64,000 nucleotides of DNA from Rhynochetos jubatus. Its lineage: Eukaryota; Chordata; Aves; Eurypygiformes; Rhynochetidae. The first letter of the stretch is position 1, and the number at the start of each line of letters is the position of its first letter. The stretch covers positions 5,874,001 through 5,938,000 of the forward strand of contig CM050672.1 in the NCBI GenBank assembly GCA_027574665.1, given 5' to 3'. Of the stretch, positions 60,116 through 64,000 are shown piece after piece. The notes beneath the pieces are model-generated. The model saw only the letters and a program-made list of their open reading frames with translations, was not told the DNA's origin and made no database searches. Made by a program: the position numbers and the translations under genes.

Positions 60116-61913
60116 TTTCCCCATGGATGAACTGTAGGGACAATACGCACAATATTAAACCTACTGAACATAGACACCTTTCAGCGTGAGGTGGGTACGA
60201 TGCTTGTTCTCTACAAGATCTGTGTATATTGAGAAACTGGGTTCATGTGTTGCGGTTTACTAGAACAAACATGACTTGAATTCCCTCTGCTGATGCTCTG
60301 GGACATTTGAGGGTGGTATATATGGTCACCAGAAGAAGTGACAGCTCCGCATGAAGATTCTGATGCTTGTCTATAGACAAGTGAAAGTGGAGGAAAGGGG
60401 AAGGCAGCATGAAACTGGCATTGTTAGTGAGGGAGGGGGGAAGAACCCCACATAAGAGGGCTAAGTTGCTACATTCCTGTCGTCTGCGTTCTCAAAATGA
60501 GCTTTAAAGCTTTAATTGTATTTCCCAGCAAGGAGGCAGTTTCTTCGAGCATGGCACGCAGCTCATTCTGAGCATCCTCACGTGTCATTTTACACTGAAG
60601 TGAGTCTTTGGTCATACAGACCGTACAGTTCAGCTTTAAAGGGACAACACATCAGACAGGTATTTGTTGTCCCTTTTCTTCACTTAACACCTTCTGGAGT
60701 CTTTATCCATACTGCTCCATCTACGCAGCGATCACAAGTGCCAGGGGAGGCTCTCTTCTGCCTTCTGGGCTGGCTTAATACTGTGCCTGCTGTGGAGCAA
60801 GCTCTCTGCTCCTAGGCAGGAAAGCCTTGTTTCCACAGCTTGTTTGCAGTGTTTTCCGAGGCATCAGGTAGCACCTTGCTCTCAGCATTGTCTTTCTCAG
60901 GCTTTGGAAAAACATAGTAGTATATTTCTCTGAATCTTAAGAAACTTAAGCCAAGATACTGGGGCATTTTCACTGTCCAGCTTTTGTGTATTGGTCAGCA
61001 CAGCCATCAGCACAGTTCTTTTCCAGATAATCTTTTTCCAACAGTGGCTTTTTTTAGAACCAGCAGAGGGAGCACAGAAATAAAAGTGATGATTGAATTT
61101 ACAGATCTTCCTGCTTGTCTGTAGTCCAAGAATCTGAAAGTGTTCCTCAGATATGTCAGTGTTGCAAGTCCATTCTACTGGTAGGTGAAGTGTGTGGCGA
61201 GGAGGGGGAGCATAAGTACAGCAAGCAGAAAGGCAGAGACACAGCTAAATTTCTGAAGGAGAAATAGTGTACCTTGTTTTCTGTAGTATCCCTTGAGAAT
61301 ATGCTAATAAACAACAACATTTTGTGCTGGAATAGTAGATGATCCAATGCAGCTCAAGTAATTCAGTAGCCTGTAGGACCCTTGTTAAATCATGACAGAA
61401 ATACAATTCTTACTGACTTAAAAACATGCCTTAGTCATTTAATCATTTTACGTGGCTCCCAGTAGGTTCAAGGAAAATCGGGGAGTTAGCATGTACATCC
61501 TTTGTCAGGAGGAGATCTTTGAGCTAGACATACACAGAGCACAGTGAAGATTTTGAGGCTGACCACTACTTCATGTTTATGGACAGCAATCGTAGCCATA
61601 TTCTACCGGGTCTGTTCCCTCTCAAACCAGCCGTCATTGCCCAACTTTTTGGTTTGCATTTGAATGACTCATTAACTGGGCACTGGTGCACTGCACAGGG
61701 TAATAGTAGGGAGAAAATAATTCAGAAGGCAATGGCATTGCTCCTTATCTGTTTCAGTTTTGCTCTTCATTGGTTTTAGACCCTCATACTATAAGCTTTT
61801 TTATGTGTCCTTGTGCAGCCCCCAGCAATGGGGCTGTTGACATGCTTGATAGAACCGATAGTTTCTGTGGTGTTGACGCACCATCCAGCAATGGAGCACA
61901 CGTCTTTTTATGA

Positions 61914-62234
61914 CTGATAACCACTCTCAGTCCTGCAGAGATTCAAAGTGGTTATACCTTCTCCTGCTTTTCTGATGATGTTAAATTTCATCTGTCTATT
62001 GGAGGCAGCACCGATGGACAGATCAAAAAAAGCATCGTTGTCAGCCGAGCAGTGGAAGATTCTAATGTCCCCCTGGGAGAACAGCTGTACATGATGGGGA
62101 CTCTGGTTACGAGTGTGTCATTTAGACTGGGTTTGATTATTTCAGTTTCCCCAGCAGATTCACTGTTGTGGAACTCGAAAGGCAGTCCATTGCTTAGATT
62201 TTTCTCTTTTCGTCTAAATCCAAAATTTACTTGA
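61914..62234 (+). other. Unrecognised 106-codon open frame
   Basis: The plus frame is free of stops from just after a TGA at 61911 to a TGA at 62232. Its first 60 codons read like a soluble protein segment with mixed polar and hydrophobic residues (for example DDVKFHLSIGGSTDGQ around 61975-62020), and no low-complexity run. I recognise no family. The minus strand is also open for 97 codons (61988-62281). No clear splice acceptor or donor frames it. A lost exon or chance are both possible. Confidence 0.18.
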
Positions 62235-62675
62235 ATTAACTGAAGGTCCATAGCTATAACTGCTTGTGTTGACCCAATCACATCAGTGGCTCAACAGTTT
62301 GAAATTCAGCATCGCTGCTGCTACCTTCTGGAACGGGCCCACCGCCTTTCTGTAAGTGCACTGTAAAGCCTTCAGTGGTGATAAATGGTCAATGTGTTGA
62401 TTGCTTTAATCCAGCGTGTCAGTTATGTGCGTCTGTAGCACCTTCTTTCTACTGTCAAGCTTGTTGGGATCTGTGTGACTGGGATGGAGCCTGAGGCATT
62501 TGGCTTTTTAGCTGTGAAGACAGGATTTGCAAATTAAAAGGAGGAATGCTAATCACTTAGTGTCCTTGTTTGTTCCTTCTTAAACTTTGTGGACTAGACA
62601 GTTAATCAATTATTTGAAATGATGATTCCTGCAATGCTCACATACCAACAGTAGCACCCTAAGAAAAGTCAGCGG

Positions 62676-62750
62676 GCAATCTTGTAATAAGATTGCGAAG
62701 TGTGCAATCATTTCATTTCGCACACAGTCTGTAATAGGCAGTCTGTGTGC
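62676..62750. other. Cluster of short inverted repeats
   Basis: Perfect 8-bp arms gcaatctt and aagattgc (62676-62683 and 62689-62696) flank a 5-base loop. A second pair, gcacacag and ctgtgtgc (62720-62727 and 62743-62750), flanks a 15-base loop. A third short pair (gattgc and gcaatc) overlaps the first. Two neighbouring hairpins in 75 bp could be a structured RNA or a palindromic protein site. No transcript evidence is available. Confidence 0.35.
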
Positions 62751-63529
62751 TGGTGCTTATTTTAATTTAATCAAGGTTCGTGAGTAATATATCTGTGGGG
62801 TTTGTCCAGCTGTAGGGTGCATGGTTTATTCTGAGGAGCATATTAATGAGTGGTTAAACTGAAAAAAACCCCACCCACGGAACCTCTGGGAGAGGGTGGT
62901 ATGGTTTATGTTCTTTGTTTTTTCTGCTTTTCCGAGGATTCCTGTGCTCTCCTCACTCGTGCTCTCTTTTCTCTTTGGCTTTCTGTTTCAGAACCTGCTT
63001 AGGTTTTCTTGCAGGTAGGGAGGGTGTGAGCTGTGCAGAACCACAATCCAGCTTTGTGTTTTTCTTTTTAGAACCTGTGCATATATGACTAACAAACTTG
63101 AGACACTGATTTGTTAAGGCTGCATGCTTTACAACTGCTTTTCCTTTCTTTGCGGTGCAGAGAACTCCCGTGCTGCCAAATTGTTCATGTTTGAGGTCCT
63201 GGGACATTGGTCTTAGGTGGTTATGTGCTGAGTACTTGAAATTGCTGGGAATTATCTCTTTCTCTGTTTTTTCTAAACTGCCTGTTAATCATGGGTGAAT
63301 CTTACGGGTTCTGATAAAGGCAGTCGGAATAGTCTAAAGGAATTAGTCACCTGTGTGAACTTCTGAAAATGATCCAGTTCACCTGTGTGCCCGACAGCCT
63401 GGGTCAAAGCAGTCCTGGCGATGGGATTTTCCACTCACTGCGTACACGAGCAGACAGCGAAGCAGCTGTTATAGTCCAAAGGGATCCAGAAGCTGGGAAT
63501 GACCAGGTCAGAAAAAAGCATTGGGGCTT

Positions 63530-63850
63530 CCCTTTTCCCGACCGTTCAGTGGGATATTTGCATGCCGTTTTTTTCCCGTACCTGATCAGGTACGGTTTGC
63601 AGCCGTCACGTACCCATGCGAGGTTATTACGATACCATGTCCTTCCACCTTCAGCGTGAAAACGATACGTGTTGTTACACAAGGGCGTTACAGACCGTGC
63701 AACAAGACCGTGGTGCTGTATGCTTCTTGTACATCCGCTCCCCAGTTTTTGTACCACCACACGTGAAGTACCGGCCCTTTGCTGAGGGAATTACCAGGAG
63801 AGAAGGCAACACCACGTGTTGGGTAGTTAAACGCGTATTCCCTTAGCGAG
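63530..63850. promoter_or_regulatory. CpG-rich patch with E-boxes and a 20-bp palindrome
   Basis: About 22 CpGs occur in 320 bp at near 50% GC, so CpG is not depleted, unlike the rest of the window. It contains a perfect 20-bp palindrome at 63576-63595 and two canonical CACGTG E-boxes at 63760-63765 and 63813-63818. Frames are open on both strands: 118 codons on minus (63404-63760) and 96, 81 and 76 codons in three plus frames (63369-63659, 63521-63766, 63616-63846). I recognise no protein. An orphan CpG element, a viral or retroelement remnant, or an unannotated promoter are options. Confidence 0.35.
63576..63595. other. 20-bp perfect palindrome
   Basis: CCGTACCTGATCAGGTACGG equals its reverse complement over all 20 bases with no spacer. 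It sits inside the CpG-rich patch. A palindrome this long is not expected by chance in 64 kb and suggests a cruciform or dimeric binding site. Confidence 0.75.
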
Positions 63851-64000
63851 TATCCTCTTAAGAAAACCAGCAGTGATTACACACAAGCTGGGTGCGACAG
63901 GGATGGAGGGGGACAGAGTGGCAGATGTGGGCTGCTCTGAGCCCTGTCAGGAAGGAATGATTAATGAACAGCAGCTCCAGCTCAGGCTAACCTTTGGAGA

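Larger units (their letters stand above)
60116..64000. other. Unique noncoding sequence to window end
   Basis: No supported gene or repeat. It includes an open frame at 61914-62234, the inverted-repeat cluster at 62676-62750 and the CpG-dense patch at 63530-63850. The final 100 bases (GC-rich, gggatggagggggacag) show nothing recognisable. Confidence 0.6.

Overview
This window looks like noncoding DNA from a bird nuclear genome, probably intergenic or deep intronic. I found no host protein-coding exon that I can defend. There is also no rRNA or tRNA gene, no CRISPR array and no bacterial-type operon. The evidence for a bird is the repeat content: chicken-repeat-1 (CR1) LINE fragments dominate, and there are two copies of an avian endogenous-retrovirus LTR. 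The rest is mostly CpG-poor, AT-leaning unique sequence. Family names come from recognising consensus features by eye, not from a database search.

Layout: 1-167 is a CR1 3' end cut by the window edge. 168-5180 is unique sequence. 5181-5491 is a CR1. 5492-9936 is unique and holds the best conserved-regulatory-looking stretches, including an inverted pair of POU/homeodomain-like sites at 6742-6772. 9937-10110 is a worn CR1 3' end and 11430-11892 a much older CR1/L3-like relic. 14579-15161 is a near full-length solo LTR. 15162-24204 is unique. Two more ancient CR1/L3-like relics lie at 24205-24425 and 28130-28290. 32833-33915 is the largest element, a CR1 that keeps the 3' part of ORF2 as a broken reverse-transcriptase pseudogene. 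CR1 pieces follow at 38311-38534, 42076-42210, 43538-43950 and 46597-46987. A deleted LTR of the same family as the first is at 48743-49090, an old CR1 at 50832-50985, and a back-to-back CR1 pair at 59893-60115. Everything from 60116 to the end is unique.

Most long open reading frames here are CR1 read forwards or backwards. Excluding those, the most interesting signals are: (1) several short CpG-dense patches (1349-1439, 41625-41805, 46525-46565, 56086-56300, 63530-63850) in otherwise CpG-depleted DNA, two of them open in frames on both strands; (2) inverted-repeat or palindromic sites resembling transcription-factor sites (6742-6772, 56567-56585, 63576-63595, 62676-62750); (3) a 36-bp perfect-length tandem duplication at 39236-39307; (4) structure-prone tracts (C21 at 55254, C16 at 15999, a 49-bp purine-only run at 30323, a G4 motif at 29667). 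I see no clear undescribed multi-gene system. The likeliest function of the non-repeat DNA is cis-regulation, which is inference.
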